Notes under the pieces: model-generated | What the model was told of the DNA's origin: nothing | Seen by the model: only the letters and a program-made list of their open reading frames with translations | Database searches by the model: none | Position numbers and translations under genes: made by a program | In this document: piece by piece, positions 33,956-44,876 of the stretch | How the letters are laid out: every line of letters starts with the position of its first letter | Numbering within the stretch: position 1 is the stretch's first letter | NCBI GenBank assembly: GCA_024663395.1 | Contig: JANFAH010000001.1 | Coordinates: 2,666,001-2,730,000, forward strand | Source of the DNA: Pisolithus tinctorius | Lineage: Eukaryota; Basidiomycota; Agaricomycetes; Boletales; Pisolithaceae | Length of the DNA stretch: 64,000 nucleotides | Direction: 5' to 3'

Positions 33956-34609
33956 TGTGAGGAATCCACATTCCCTGGATGCGTAAGCCCCTATCGTTAA
34001 CTGTTCCGTGACTACTGTTATGTCCGCTCCCCTCTTGCATCCACCATTGTTCATGCGCTACCTTCCCACACCCTCGCTCCCTCTCGTGCAATGCTATACC
34101 CACGGCTGCTGTGCTCCAGTTGTTGTTTTTCCTTGGACTCTTTCTCTTATCACGGTCTCTGTTCCTTTAGTGCTTGTAGTGTACCCTCGGCCTCTGTTTG
34201 GCCTGTCTTCTGTGTATGCGCTGTCGTGCGGCTTTCCTTTACTGTACCCTGTCTTACTTAGGTTCCGGGTTTGCCCGGACTATAAAACCCTGTACTTAGG
34301 TACAGAATGGGACCTTTTGGCACTCGAGAGGTCACTACGAGTTTCCTTTACACTTTGTCTACACCGCACGTCTCGCATTCCACCGCGCATGAACTACGTA
34401 TACCGCTCGCACCGCTCGCATCGCCAGTACTATCCCGCGGACCACGCCACACACGTCATGAACCACTACCGCTACAAAGTGCCGGGTCTCACCTTCTAGT
34501 CTCAACAGTCCAGAATCCCTTGGGACGAGCAATTCGTTCCCTTCATTTATTATTTTTGTTATCTAAGCCATCTAGCTCGTATTATACGGCTACTTGGACT
34601 TTTCCTACA
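33956..34609 (+). mobile_element. 5' LTR of element E
   Basis: 654 bp, TGTGAGGA ... TCCTACA, aligned with 21958-22612. TATAAAA at 34281. The CpG content is higher than in the D copy. Confidence 0.85.
34281..34287 (+). promoter_or_regulatory. TATA box of element E LTR
   Basis: TATAAAA at the position equivalent to 22284 in element D. Confidence 0.5.
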
Positions 34610-34611
34610 AC

Positions 34612-34628
34612 TGGAGCCCACCGCGAGG
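34612..34628 (+). other. tRNA primer binding site of element E
   Basis: TGGAGCCCACCGCGAGG, two bases after the LTR, beginning with TGG. It is the less decayed form of the site in element D. Confidence 0.65.
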
Positions 34629-36430
34629 GATTCTGCTGTCGCTTCCAGAAGGTCGCTCAGGCGCACCGCTGAACGCACTGAACTAGAAAATTTACGCCTG
34701 CACTTTCACAATCTCAACCTGTCAGAAGACTCTGACATTTTCCGCCCTGTTTCACCTGTAACACCGGATCACGCGCAATTACCCGCTGACATTCCATGGG
34801 TACTACCCATGATCACTCCTCCTGATATCTCGGCAGATCAGATATCCGTCACATCGGATCACCTAGATCTCACTGCCCCTGATTTTCCCAGTGGCTTTAT
34901 CCACTCGACTCCCCGAAGGCCCGAAACCCTGCCATCACCTTTAACACCTGTCACATCATCTGATTCATCATCATGGACGCCCTCTTTTTCCCGTCTCTTT
35001 GACGCCTCTGAATCTATACCCAGACTCCCAGCTCCATCCGCCACACTGCCGTGACCACTCACTCAGTCGCAGACCACCCATCAGCCAATTAGTAACCCGC
35101 CAACACTTCCGCCCGCTTGCTTGCGCACTATACCAACCGCTTTGCACCCGCAACCAATACCCATTCCACCTGTTACCAATCCGGCACCACCACCACAGGT
35201 TAACCCACCAATGGCTAATCCTCAGTTTCAGATGCCACTCCACGGAACACAAAACTCACCTAAATTTAGCGGAGATTCTCCCACGCAGCTTCCGCGCTAC
35301 CTCAAAGACATCAACTTCCTCAGTACTCTCGCTGCTCTTGATGACCGTGGCAAGATCAAAGCCGCAATCCGCTATGCTGACCTCGAAGAAGCCGAGGTCT
35401 GGCAAATGCTTCCGGAAGCTGCTCCCGCAGCCGACGACTGGGATGCCTTCGTAGTAGCTGTTAAGGGTTTGTACCCCAGCTGTGAGGGTGATGACCGCTA
35501 CTGCTGTGCAGACTTGCAGTACCTTGTCAAAGAATATCAGTCCAAGCCTATGCAGAACCAGGATGACCTCGGAGAATACCAGCAGAAATTCGCTAAGATT
35601 TCTGCCCTGCTCATTAAATCTAAAAAGCTTGCAGAGACAGAATGGGATTCCATGTTCCTGAATGGCTTCCCGAGGGCTATCGCAGACTGAATTCATCATC
35701 GACTCTCCATAGTCTGCACCGACCTCCACCCTGACGATCCATACCTGCTCGCAGAAGTCATCAAAGCTGCCAAGTTCCTTCTGACAGGATCCGCTCTTCA
35801 TAGTGCAGTACCAACGATGGGTACTGCACCCTTGCCAGCTGCACCTCCCTTGTCAGCTTACATGCCGCAGGTGCCACCTGCCGGTACTGTTGTTAAACAG
35901 GAATACAACTTCCAGATGCAGCCTCTGCCGCAGCAACGCAGACCTGGTTGTGGTTTCTGTGCAGACCCCAACCACTGGACAAGGATGTGCGCGCTTGTTG
36001 AAGTTTATATCCGCGCTGGTAAGATCACAAGAGGTACAGACAACCGTCTCTATCTGGCGGACGGAAGCTGAATCCCACGTTTTCCTGAATGTAACTCACT
36101 GAGAGAGGCTGTTGACCGCGTCATGGCTGACAGAGACCAGGCCAGCATGTGTGCTGCGACTCCTGCTGCTCCGCACAAGGCACCGCTAACCTCTTCTGTG
36201 TTGCTCGTCCTGAAATTGACGTGCAGTTGGAAATCCAGCCTTCTGCCTTCTTAAACACCATCCAAGATGCCAATGAACCTGTCGCAGACTTAGCCGACCC
36301 TGACTTCCAAGCATATGTCGCTCAAGCTTGGGCTACCTACCAAGCGGATAAAGGTAACAAGGGAGCAGTCATTCCCCGTGGAAAGAAAGCCCACTTCGAC
36401 GGAGTTGAAATCACAGCTTGACCCATGGCA
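34624..36430 (+). pseudogene. Element E gag
   Basis: Colinear with element D gag. The capsid-like part is intact from about 35121 to 35690 (MANPQFQMPLHGTQN ... LGEYQQKFAKISALL), ending at the TGA after FPRAIAD shared with D. The CCHC knuckle CGFCADPNHWTRMC follows near 35957. A TGA near 36070 (element D: CGA) and one at 36419-36421 break the rest. In E no ATG stands at the start used in D, so the true initiation codon is unknown. Confidence 0.75.
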
Positions 36431-37446
36431 CGTCCTGCCAACCCTCCACGAGTCGACCCGTGCACAGCCACTGTTGAAGAGGAAATCATTTCCCCTGGTG
36501 TTCAAAGTTCACATGCCACTCACCAGGCATCCGAGCCCTCCACACCTGCACCAACATCAACTGCTATGAAACCATATGTTCCTCCGACTAATCCGGCTCC
36601 AACGCCCATGCGCAAGGACCCCATTCCCATGGCAATTGTTCCGTCACAGACACCGTACCCAGCAGCTCGCAATCAAAACCAGTACCATTACTCGTTCCCT
36701 CTTGAAGACAAAGCCGTGCCCAAGCGTATCGTGGAGCGCATACTCGAAACCAGCATTGCCATGCCAGTCAAAGAATTATTTGCAGTAGCCCCAGAGTTTC
36801 GCAAACAGTTCAGAGACATCACCATGGCGAAACGCGTCACCACAAATGAGATTGAGGTAGTTCATAGCGACGATGAAGAAGGAGTACAAGTGAATGAACT
36901 GACCGGCCGTGATCCTCAAAGAACCGCGCGCAAATACGGAGACCGCATTATCCACGGTGACGACGGCTCCATCATAGCTCACCACACTCTGCCGCTCCGC
37001 TGCATCAAAGCCAAGGTCCCTGGGACCGACGTCACCATCAACTGCATACTAGATTCTGGTTCGGAAATCGTCGCCATGCCCAGGCGCATTTGGGAAAAGA
37101 TCGGGCTTCCATTGCGCTGTGATCATCTCATGACTATGAAGTCTGCTAACATGTCTAAAGACACTACTGTAGGTGTACTAGAGAACCTGAAACTCGACTT
37201 CAGCGCTGGGCCAGTCATGCTACAGGTTCAAGTAATTGAACATGCCAACTTCGACATGCTCCTCGGACGTCTGTTCATTTGCCTTATGAGTGCAGTAACA
37301 AACGATTATCCCGACGGCGGACAGCGGATCACTCTCCGAGACCCGAACGACGGCCGTGAGTACACTTTGCCCATGTGCCCGTGGCGCGAGGGCTGCCCGC
37401 TCTGCAAGTGCGGCAAGCACTGCCATAGCCACCAAAGTATAGTCAA
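36425..37446 (+). CDS. Element E gag-pol linker and protease
   Basis: Pro/Thr-rich linker, acidic SDDEEGVQVNELTG, then a retropepsin-like domain with an intact active site CILDSGSEIVAMP near 37050 and NFDMLLGR near 37255, ending in a Cys-rich tail (CPWREGCPLCKCGKHC). Overlaps the pol frame that opens at 37447. Confidence 0.75.
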
Positions 37447-38635
37447 ATGGGGTTTTTGAATATCGATGATCCACCAAACGGTCGGGGAGACCCTACTAAA
37501 ACGTCCTGTTTCCTATTTAGCCACTGTTATCCATTCCTCAGTCCTACAGTCTCATCATTAGCCTTTACTTTGACAAACTTCCCTTCGCCTGCGGCACCCA
37601 TACCGCGGAACATACCCACCGGAATACCCTCGCCTGTTTTCACTTTCCTCTCTTCCACTCAGACAATACTAAACCCTTCTGCTATAGCCATGTTCGGCAG
37701 CGTTTATCAACTAGATCCCGCGGTTTGCACCCTCGTTTACAAGCCAGTTGCCAAGAAGGTTTGGACGGTACCTGCCCCGATGGCAGAAGAATACCACATC
37801 ATGCGCAGCCTGCCTGACGACCCGCTTGCTGGTCTCCAACCACTTCCAACCCGTCCACCAGACTTCTCTCCGGGCACCCGCTTCACTGCCGAACGGGCTG
37901 CGGAACTCGACCTCGATCCTGCGGATTGGCTTTGGCCAGAAGAACTTAAACTTGTAACTTGGCTCGTTTCGGTCCATGAGCTTGCATTTGCTTGGGACAT
38001 TACAGAGTGCGGACACCTAGATGAACGCTATTTTCTGCCAGTAAAGATTCCTACGATTCCGCACATGCCTTGGGTCCAATGCAATATCCCTATCCCGAAC
38101 ACGATCCATGCCCAAGTCATAGACATGATTAAAGATTGCATCAAGTCTGGCATGTATGAACCTTCTACAGCGGCTTACCGCTCCCACTGGTTCTGTGTAG
38201 TAAAGAAAGATGGAAAGTCTCTTCGCCTTGTGCATGACTTACAGCCCCTGAATGCAGTGACCATCCGTGATGTGTCTGTTCCACCCTTCATAGAACACCT
38301 CGCAGAATCCTTTGCTGGATATGCAGTGTATGCAATGATGGACCTCTACTCCAGGTATGACCAGCACGCGCTTCACATGGATTCCTGCGACCTCACCACC
38401 TTTGGTACCCCCCTCGGACCACATCAGCTTACTACTCTGCTGCAGGGTCATGCGAATGCAGTACAGGTATACCAGGGAGATACTGCATTTGTGCTCCAGG
38501 ATGAGATCCCACACCATACCCTGCCTTTCATAGATGACGTCCCCGTGAAATCCGAGACCACCCGCTATCAGTGCACAGACAGCTCCTATGAGACTATCCC
38601 GGAGAATCCTGGGATTTGGAAATTTATCTGGAATC
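37447..38635 (+). CDS. Element E pol: reverse transcriptase
   Basis: Frame open from 37447 to the solo LTR. RT motifs: HWFCVVKKDGKSLRLVHD, VYAMMDLYSRYDQHA and catalytic PFIDDVPVK near 38530. The Arg in YSRYD replaces Gly of element D. Excising LTR H plus its target copy (717 bp) keeps the frame. Confidence 0.8.
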
Positions 38636-39347
38636 TGTCATGACCGTGCGTTCATTATAGGTTCCTATGCACTCCACACCCTACTCCGCTGGTCGTTCAC
38701 TCACTCCGCACCAACTCTGCCCAACTTCTGTTGGCTACGAACCATCTCCGCTCCGACTGCTGTTGGACTTGTGTCCTCTCCTACCAGACCGAGCGGTCCG
38801 TTCTCTGAGGGGTCATGTGACTACCTTCGCAGTCAGGTACTCTGCAGCGCGCTCACCGCATGGTCCAGCATCTGGACTATTTCCTTTTCTAGATGTTCTG
38901 TGTTACCCGTTCATATGTCCTCCGTCTACCCTTCATTCGTTGTCCAGGAAATTTTACTTGAAAATTTATGAGTCTCTGTATGTCAGTTCCGATTCCAGTT
39001 ACTGTACCTCCGTAGCAGTATAAAAGCATGTACTGTACTCTGCTGTTCTTCAGTACGAATATCAACTTAGTTCCTACTCCCTCTGATTCCGTCTTCTACC
39101 TGTCGGAGTTTCTCCGACTCTCCGTCTGTACTCTCCCTCTGAAATACGAGGGCTGAGATCATGCAAGGGGGTAGCACACGAGCTAAACCCAATGCCCTCA
39201 CTCCGCTCTGCCTTTGTCTCGGCAGTCTTTGTTCCTGCTGACACTCCGCTAGTCGGAGTTCTGTTCTTCTGTGTCGGACTTGCTTCTGGACCCTCCTCTA
39301 GACCTTGTTTAGTGTCGGAGTTGGTCGGAGTAGGCCCGGACTTGACA
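38636..39347 (+). mobile_element. Solo LTR H in element E
   Basis: 712 bp, TGTCATGACC ... CTTGACA, with a perfect 5-bp target duplication GAATC (38631-38635, 39348-39352). Element D has the empty site (TGGAATCACTG at about 26632). TATAAAA at 39019. The downstream part is rich in CGGAGT repeats. A decayed copy is at 40680-41562. Confidence 0.92.
39019..39025 (+). promoter_or_regulatory. TATA box of LTR H
   Basis: TATAAAA followed by GCATGTACTGTACTC, in the R/U5 half of the LTR. Confidence 0.5.
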
Positions 39348-40055
39348 GAATCACTGTATAGTTGTTAACCGTATCCTTCAGCGTTTGCAGAACGTTGGAG
39401 CCACCGTCTTGGCAAAGAAGTTCGTGCTAGCCGCTCCATCCGCTGTGATCGTTGGCCACAAGTGCACCTTTGAAGGTCGCATTCCTGAAGAAAGCAAAGT
39501 GCAGAAGATCCGCGACTGGCCCGAGTGCTGCAACCTGACACAGGTCTGCAGTTTCCTCAGTGTCTGTGGAGTGCTATGCATCTTCATCAAAGATTTCGCC
39601 AAGATTGCATGGCCGCTAGTCGCACTCACGCAGAAAGATGTACCATTCACATGGGACGAACCGCAATGCGCTGCCATGCAATGACTCAAGGACGAAATTG
39701 TAAAGTCCCCCACACTCTGAAGGATTGACTATGAGTGCGGTTGCGAAGTAATTCTAGCAGTTGACACATCGGTCATCGCAGTTGGCTACATCCTCTACCA
39801 GCTCGGCGAAGATGGCAGACGGTACCCGAGTCACTTCGGATCCATCACCCTCAACGAAGTGGAAAGCCGCTACTCTCAGGCTAAGCTTGAGTTGTACGGT
39901 CTCTTCCGCGTGTTGCACGCAGTATGTGTATACATCTTCGGCCTCACTAACTTCACTGTGGAGGTAGATGCAAAGTATATTAAGGGTATGATAAATAACC
40001 CAGATCTGCAGCCTAATGCGACGATCAATTGCTGGATCGCTGGCGTCCTCCTTTT
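39348..40055 (+). pseudogene. Element E pol: RT end and RNase H, truncated
   Basis: Colinear with element D 26632-27700. RNase H start (LAVDTSVIAVGYIL) and VEVDAKYIKGMINN are readable. TGA codons at 39682-39684 and 39718-39720 stand exactly where element D has CGA (26967 and 27003), a direct view of C-to-T decay. The frame ends at a junction to AT-rich DNA at 40055. Confidence 0.8.
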
Positions 40056-40679
40056 CACTGGAAGCATTTCTCAATTTCTTTGCTAAAAACATTTTAAAAA
40101 AAGATTGAAAAATGAGACTCTTTAATTTGGGATGTTTTTGTGACAAATATTGTAAAAACATATAGGATTTGTATTGTCTACCATGCCTCACAAAATATTA
40201 TCAGAAAAACTTAAATTGTTGCATATAAAATAATTATGGATGTTCAGTAGAATGATTTTGAGTACAATATGTGTGATACATTGTAAATAGTTCTCCAATA
40301 TATCTCACTTTTTTTTGGATTTAACAGTCTGCTTTTTTGTGAGCAGAAAGTTTAAAAGGTAGGAAGTATTTACTTAGCCCAAATATTGTACTGCAATAAT
40401 GAATTGTGTGCTAAAGCTCATCTGAAAAACATTCTGCCTTTTTTATGCACAAACATGTAATATGCAGTGAAATATTTTTCAACAAAAAATCAAATCAGAT
40501 ATAAAGTCTTTCCACATGAAAATCATAGATCAAAACATCAAAAATTACTTCTGGATGAAATATTGAGTATATTATTACATGTTCCAGGCTGTCATTGTCA
40601 TCATGTGGTGGTGGTGGTGGTGGTGGTGGTGGTGGTGGGTTGGTACTGACAATGGTAGTTGAGTGTTGTTGTAGAGCTC
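40056..40679. other. AT-rich insert, unassigned
   Basis: Very A/T-rich, nearly no CpG, no convincing reading frame and no clear terminal repeats. It interrupts element E on its left and joins a decayed LTR on its right. It may be a decayed non-autonomous element. Confidence 0.35.
40605..40639 (+). repeat. (GTG)n microsatellite
   Basis: About eleven uninterrupted GTG/GGT units. Confidence 0.9.
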
Positions 40680-41562
40680 ACAAATTATGCTGATATAATC
40701 ATGCAATGCATCCAGTCCTCTGGCCTCTGCCTTCCATCCCTCTGAATCTCCCCTCTCCCCTCTCACCATTCTAACACTCTTCCAACCTCCACTCTGAAAT
40801 CTGAAGGCTGAGCTTGTACAAGGGATGCTTCAAGAGCAACAACTCACTGTAGTCCTAGGAGTGCTTGAGATGGAGCATGTGACCCAAGCATCAACACTCA
40901 CTGTGTTCCACTTCACATTAATTTCTGGGTGGTCCCAGCTGAGATGCTTGTGAAGCACTGTGTGGTTGTTGAATGTACCATGCAAATCACACATGACACA
41001 AGACCATGACTGAACAGTGGTCCTACTGGTAGTGGATGCCACTTCCTGCTCTTCAGTGCCATTGGGGGGGGGGGGGGGCATGGACATGTGATAGAAATGG
41101 GATGTGCCAGTGATGACTGGATTAATCCCAAGCATCTTGCATCTGACTTTGAATCCTTTTTGTACATTGCACCAGAGGAAGGGGAATCTTGATTGAGCAG
41201 AGTGAGTTGGTTCCTCCATGACATCATCATCTGCTATATCATGCACTGTGCTGTGATCTGCAGTGTCATACAAAGACATGTTCTCTTCTTCTGAGTCATC
41301 ACATAGGTTCTTGTGCTGCTGCTCATCTTGGGGTGCTGTGCACTTCATATCCACTTTAGGCTGACCAGATTTGACACCAAACTGTAATTTTCTTGCAGCC
41401 TTGAAACCCACCTTTGGCTGCCTACAAGACTTGAGCAGCACACAAGCTGAACCCAATGCCTTCACTCCACTTCTGCCTCTTGGCTTTGTCAGACTTCCTC
41501 TGCACTTTGATTCTAGCCCTCTGGCAGTGTCAGAGTTTGTCAGAGTGAGTGGTCCTGACACA
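40680..41562 (+). mobile_element. Decayed copy of LTR H, interrupted
   Basis: 40680-40830 matches the TATA-to-GGGCTGAGATC part of LTR H with C-to-T changes. 41425-41562 matches its end (CACACGAGCTAAACCCAATG-like ... GGTCCTGACA). Between them lies about 0.6 kb of foreign sequence containing a zinc-finger gene fragment. Confidence 0.65.
40833..41425 (-). pseudogene. C2H2 zinc-finger gene fragment inside the LTR
   Basis: An open frame on the minus strand (it reads on into the LTR up to 41579; 249 codons in all). It encodes an acidic segment and then WSCVMCDLHGTFNNHTVLHK followed by HLSWDH: a CX2C pair and a His cluster in a Trp-flanked setting that resembles a basidiomycete C2H2-type finger. 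A run of Pro from a poly-G tract (41066-41079) lies before it. The first 55 residues are antisense LTR. No start or splice sites of its own were identified. It is probably a captured gene piece, not a working gene. Confidence 0.4.
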
Positions 41563-42300
41563 TAGGTTTTGACCTTCAAGGCACTTAAATTGGTACTAAG
41601 CTGTATTTAAAGAAGAGCTGTAGGGGAAGCATGTGCACTTGGTATAGGGAGGCTCAGACCATGCATGGGACAACCACTGGCAGGAGCAGCAGGATGAGGA
41701 TGAGGGGGAGCCACAATTGTAATTACAAACACTGCAAAATTAGTTCCATCACCACCCACAGGCCACTATATCCATGCACCCCCATTTCAAAATTGGCCAC
41801 TCATTTTGCCAGATACTCAGATGACACTCAGATGGTAGTCTGATCAGCTTGGCTTGAAGTGGCAATGCACTTGAAAGCAATGGCAGTCACAAGATCTACA
41901 ACTATACAGTAGTCCACTACTTAATACTACATACTGTGTGCATTGAATGACCTGTGTTCAAAGACTCCTTTGTGCCTCTCAAAGGGACTGATTCAATATC
42001 TTAGAACAATGTAACCACAAGCATCAATATATGTTGCCTCAACTCAATACAGGCATTCATGCTCTCTTTCAGTTATAATGCATGAAAATAAATTCAGTAC
42101 TACAATTACAATAGGCATCAAGTACAGGCATCCATACACCAGGATGCTTGAGCCAGGAGATCATGGGCAAGTAGGTTGAGAGGCAGGCAAAGCCTTGAAA
42201 GCAATGGGACTCAGAGAATCATCAAACTCACTGGTAGGTATTGTTCTTATTTAAATCTGTTTACTATTTTTTTTCAATTAAATCTTGTCCCTTACTTACA
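41563..42300. other. CpG-poor unassigned sequence
   Basis: Nearly free of CpG and rich in TG/CA, like methylation-decayed repeats elsewhere in the window. No domain recognised in short frames. Confidence 0.35.
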
Positions 42301-42980
42301 GTTTGAATGTCATCAACAGTTCTGGCAACTCTCATAGGAACTTTTTCAGTAATGCAGCCAGCTGTACAGGATTGTCCTGTGAGAGATCCACAGTCAAAGG
42401 GTCATGATCAATGTTTTCTCTGAGCATGAATGATGCATACAGTAATCAGCTAACATCCAGAGGCAGTGATAATGATGTGACAGTTTTTCACTAGTCCCTG
42501 ATTGATTGAAAAGTTCTGCATGAGACAATAAAGACCACCAATGCATACAGCTAAAGAGTGTGGTAGGAGTCCAGGAGGTGGATGTGAGGCAATGTAATCC
42601 AACATAGTACCTTGAGGAGACACCAACCCAGCATTGTTAGCCTCTTTCAGTGAGTCAGGGGCAAGGTAGGATATGGAAGACATTTGAAGGCAGCTGAGCA
42701 TGATGGTGTTGTAGGTGTCATCAACTTGATGATTGGTAGGTCATAGTATGGCACATCTCATGCACACATCAGGTTGAGCCATAAGATCTGCAGGGAAAAT
42801 GTAATTCACCAATTCATCTGTGTTTGGCCCATGTTCTTCAAGGTAACAGGGGATGTCTTGCAACATATTTTCTGTGACACTGTGGCACTTGTACAGCCAC
42901 ACAGCCCACCACAGTGTCACAGAAAGGTCCCCCTCTGTACAGTGAGCAAAAAAATTTAAATACCACATTTTGGGGCACAA
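42301..42980 (-). pseudogene. Unknown gene relic, CpG-depleted
   Basis: Minus-strand frames 42980-42741 and 42701-42450 are neighbours with protein-like composition (LWWAVWLYKCHSVTEN; TMLDYIASHPPPGLLPHSLA; VCIGGLYCLMQN), separated by a TAG/TGA. Further on RVARTVDD is readable near 42310. I do not recognise the family. The low CpG count and stops suggest a decayed repeat-borne gene. Confidence 0.3.
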
Positions 42981-43842
42981 AATTGGTATTGTTAGAATCT
43001 ACTCAAGCTAAGCAATCAGTTTCATACATTAGTGTAGCAGTTTAAGTGTTATGTAGAGCTGCATTTCATGTCTAAGTTCACTCTGTGCTACCATGTGATG
43101 CTGTGGCAGCTGTCACACTGTGGGAAAATCATTGTTTTGCTGATGTGGCCAGGATGCTTTGAGGTACAAAAGGGATTCAGATAGTGAAGAAAGGCTGCAG
43201 TGTGTAGCATCTGCAGCCTGGATGAATTGCAGAGAGAAAGGCACAAAAGTAATATCATACAGAGGAATCATGACAAAAAACAAAGCCAAATGTGTAAGGA
43301 TGCGAGATGAATGAGAAAAATGGCAGATGGGCCAGGTGATCAAAAATAACTTAGCTAGCGAGATGGACAAGAGACAGGTCAGGAGGGTAAGGAAAAGGTA
43401 CCTATATGAAAATGGCCCACCTAGTGAGATGACAGGAGCAGGTCAGGAGGGGCAAAGCAAACAAAGGCATAATATGTACCTGTAAGCCTCGCATCAGTCA
43501 TATATTTACCATTCATGCACACACCATGCTGTCAACTACTTTTTGTCCTTAAGACGACTTTGCAGAAAAACAAAAAAGGAGGAAAAGACTAAACTCTCGG
43601 GAATTTCAGCAAGGATCTTCTATCTGCAAAAGCTTGTATGTCGTTGATGATGTGGGACATCATAAAGCTCAGGCTGCCAGAGACAAACCTGCTTTGCATT
43701 TGGGATATTCCACAAAGGAGATTCAAGCAAAGAATCAAGAAACTACCCACTACAGCAGTGGGGTGGGACACTCCAATACTTTGGAAATAGGCATCATCTG
43801 AATATACTCAGAAAACATAGCAAAAGGTGGTATTTTGCTTAC
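42981..43842. other. Unassigned sequence with dispersed repeat
   Basis: CpG-poor to about 43480. 43480-43585 resembles 29940-30045. No supported gene. Confidence 0.35.
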
Positions 43843-44314
43843 CTGTGTTGACAAAAACACAGGACTCCTTGTTGGGTGAACCGTACAAACTCTTCTCAAC
43901 TTCCTCGCTCTGTTCATCACCATCACTCTGTATGGCCCCCTCACACCGCCCCACACCTTGGATCTGTCCCGAGTTCGCAATAAGGTCCCTCCTCAGAAAA
44001 CCATTCCAAGCAGCCTGCTGTATGGCATCGACCCTGTGCAACTCATCCTCTACCATAACCAAAACCTGCAAGCAAGCAGCCTCCAGATAGGGGAATTGCT
44101 CAAGACGTCGTAGACTGAACTGGTCAAGCTTCAAGGTCAGTATCTTGCTCATGTGCAGAAAATCCATGCCAAGGTAAACGTTGCCTACGGTAGTATTGGA
44201 AGACACACTTTCCATTTTCGTGACGGTGTGGATATGCCTTTGTCGTAGATTATCGGGCCTAACCGCACTCATCAATGGCACGTTTTCGATCGACAATGGC
44301 GTTTTCGCTTTCAT
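43843..44314 (-). CDS. Unknown protein, possible first exon
   Basis: The minus-strand frame from an ATG at 44314 ends at a good splice donor (CACAG/GTAAGC, at 43842-43837). It encodes MESVSSNTTVGNVYLGMDFL, then LDQFSLRRLEQFPYLEAACL, a likely amphipathic helical part (VLVMVEDELHRVDAIQQA) and an acidic tail. I do not recognise it. The first about 15 codons overlap the edge of a MITE-like repeat (44270-44690), so the original start could be the internal Met near residue 15. No second exon is convincing. Confidence 0.3.
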
Positions 44315-44690
44315 TGTCTGGTATTAGGTAAGTCCTGGCCGATTGAAACTGATGCGGGGGAAATCTGAGTGAAAACCTGTGAAAACCTCAAGGAGATATG
44401 TATGTAGTTTTATGTGCAGCACGACGAATGCACGAGACACGGTTCGAGTACATGGACTCGTGAATGGAAGCAGCGCGAGATTGGGTATGGGTAATGCCAG
44501 AAACACCAAACTCAGTATGTACCACTTATTTTTCCCCTTCACAGAAATCAATCAGTGCTCCCCACCCTGTTCTGGCATGTTGGGAAATGATGTCTGACAG
44601 GCTGAGTCAGCACTGGCGCCCATGAAAACATCCAAGCCGTTTATCACATCGTTTTCAAGTCACTCAGTGGGCCTGTCCAAAATGACTCGG
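44270..44690 (+). mobile_element. MITE-like repeat related to 57118-57719
   Basis: Left end GCACGTTTTCGATCG... and the right block (GGGAAATGATGTCTGACAGG ... GGGCCTGTCCAAAATGA) match both ends of the MITE at 57118-57719, while the middle differs. Terminal bases are degraded and no target duplication is seen. Confidence 0.5.
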
Positions 44691-44876
44691 GAAATGCCAC
44701 CTGCCGGTGGCCTAAACCTTGCTTGCGAATTGTCGGAGCTGTTTGCATTCTCTCACTCAGACGAGCGCACACATTAATCGTCTTCTATTTTGTGAATTAT
44801 ACAGAAGCTGCCTATGCTATTAGGTCGACTGGATTTAGTGGCGGCGGACAGCAACGACATGACCTTGACTTTAGAC

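Larger units (their letters stand above)
33956..40055 (+). mobile_element. Ty3/Gypsy element E, sister of D
   Basis: LTR, gag, protease, RT and part of RNase H, colinear with D. It is interrupted by solo LTR H and cut at 40055 inside RNase H by AT-rich sequence. No 3' LTR is seen. E keeps several features that D has lost (protease DSGSE, gag frame) and the reverse. Confidence 0.85.

Noticed and set aside
35256..35801. Minus-strand frame of 181 codons, also at 23375-24082
   Set aside because: Antisense of the gag of elements D and E; present in both only because the elements are homologous.
40056..40604. AT-rich block as a mitochondrial insertion
   Set aside because: No rRNA, tRNA or mitochondrial protein motif is readable; AT content alone is not enough.
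41066..41079. Poly-G tract as a functional G-quadruplex
   Set aside because: A single G run without further G tracts; more likely a homopolymer expansion.
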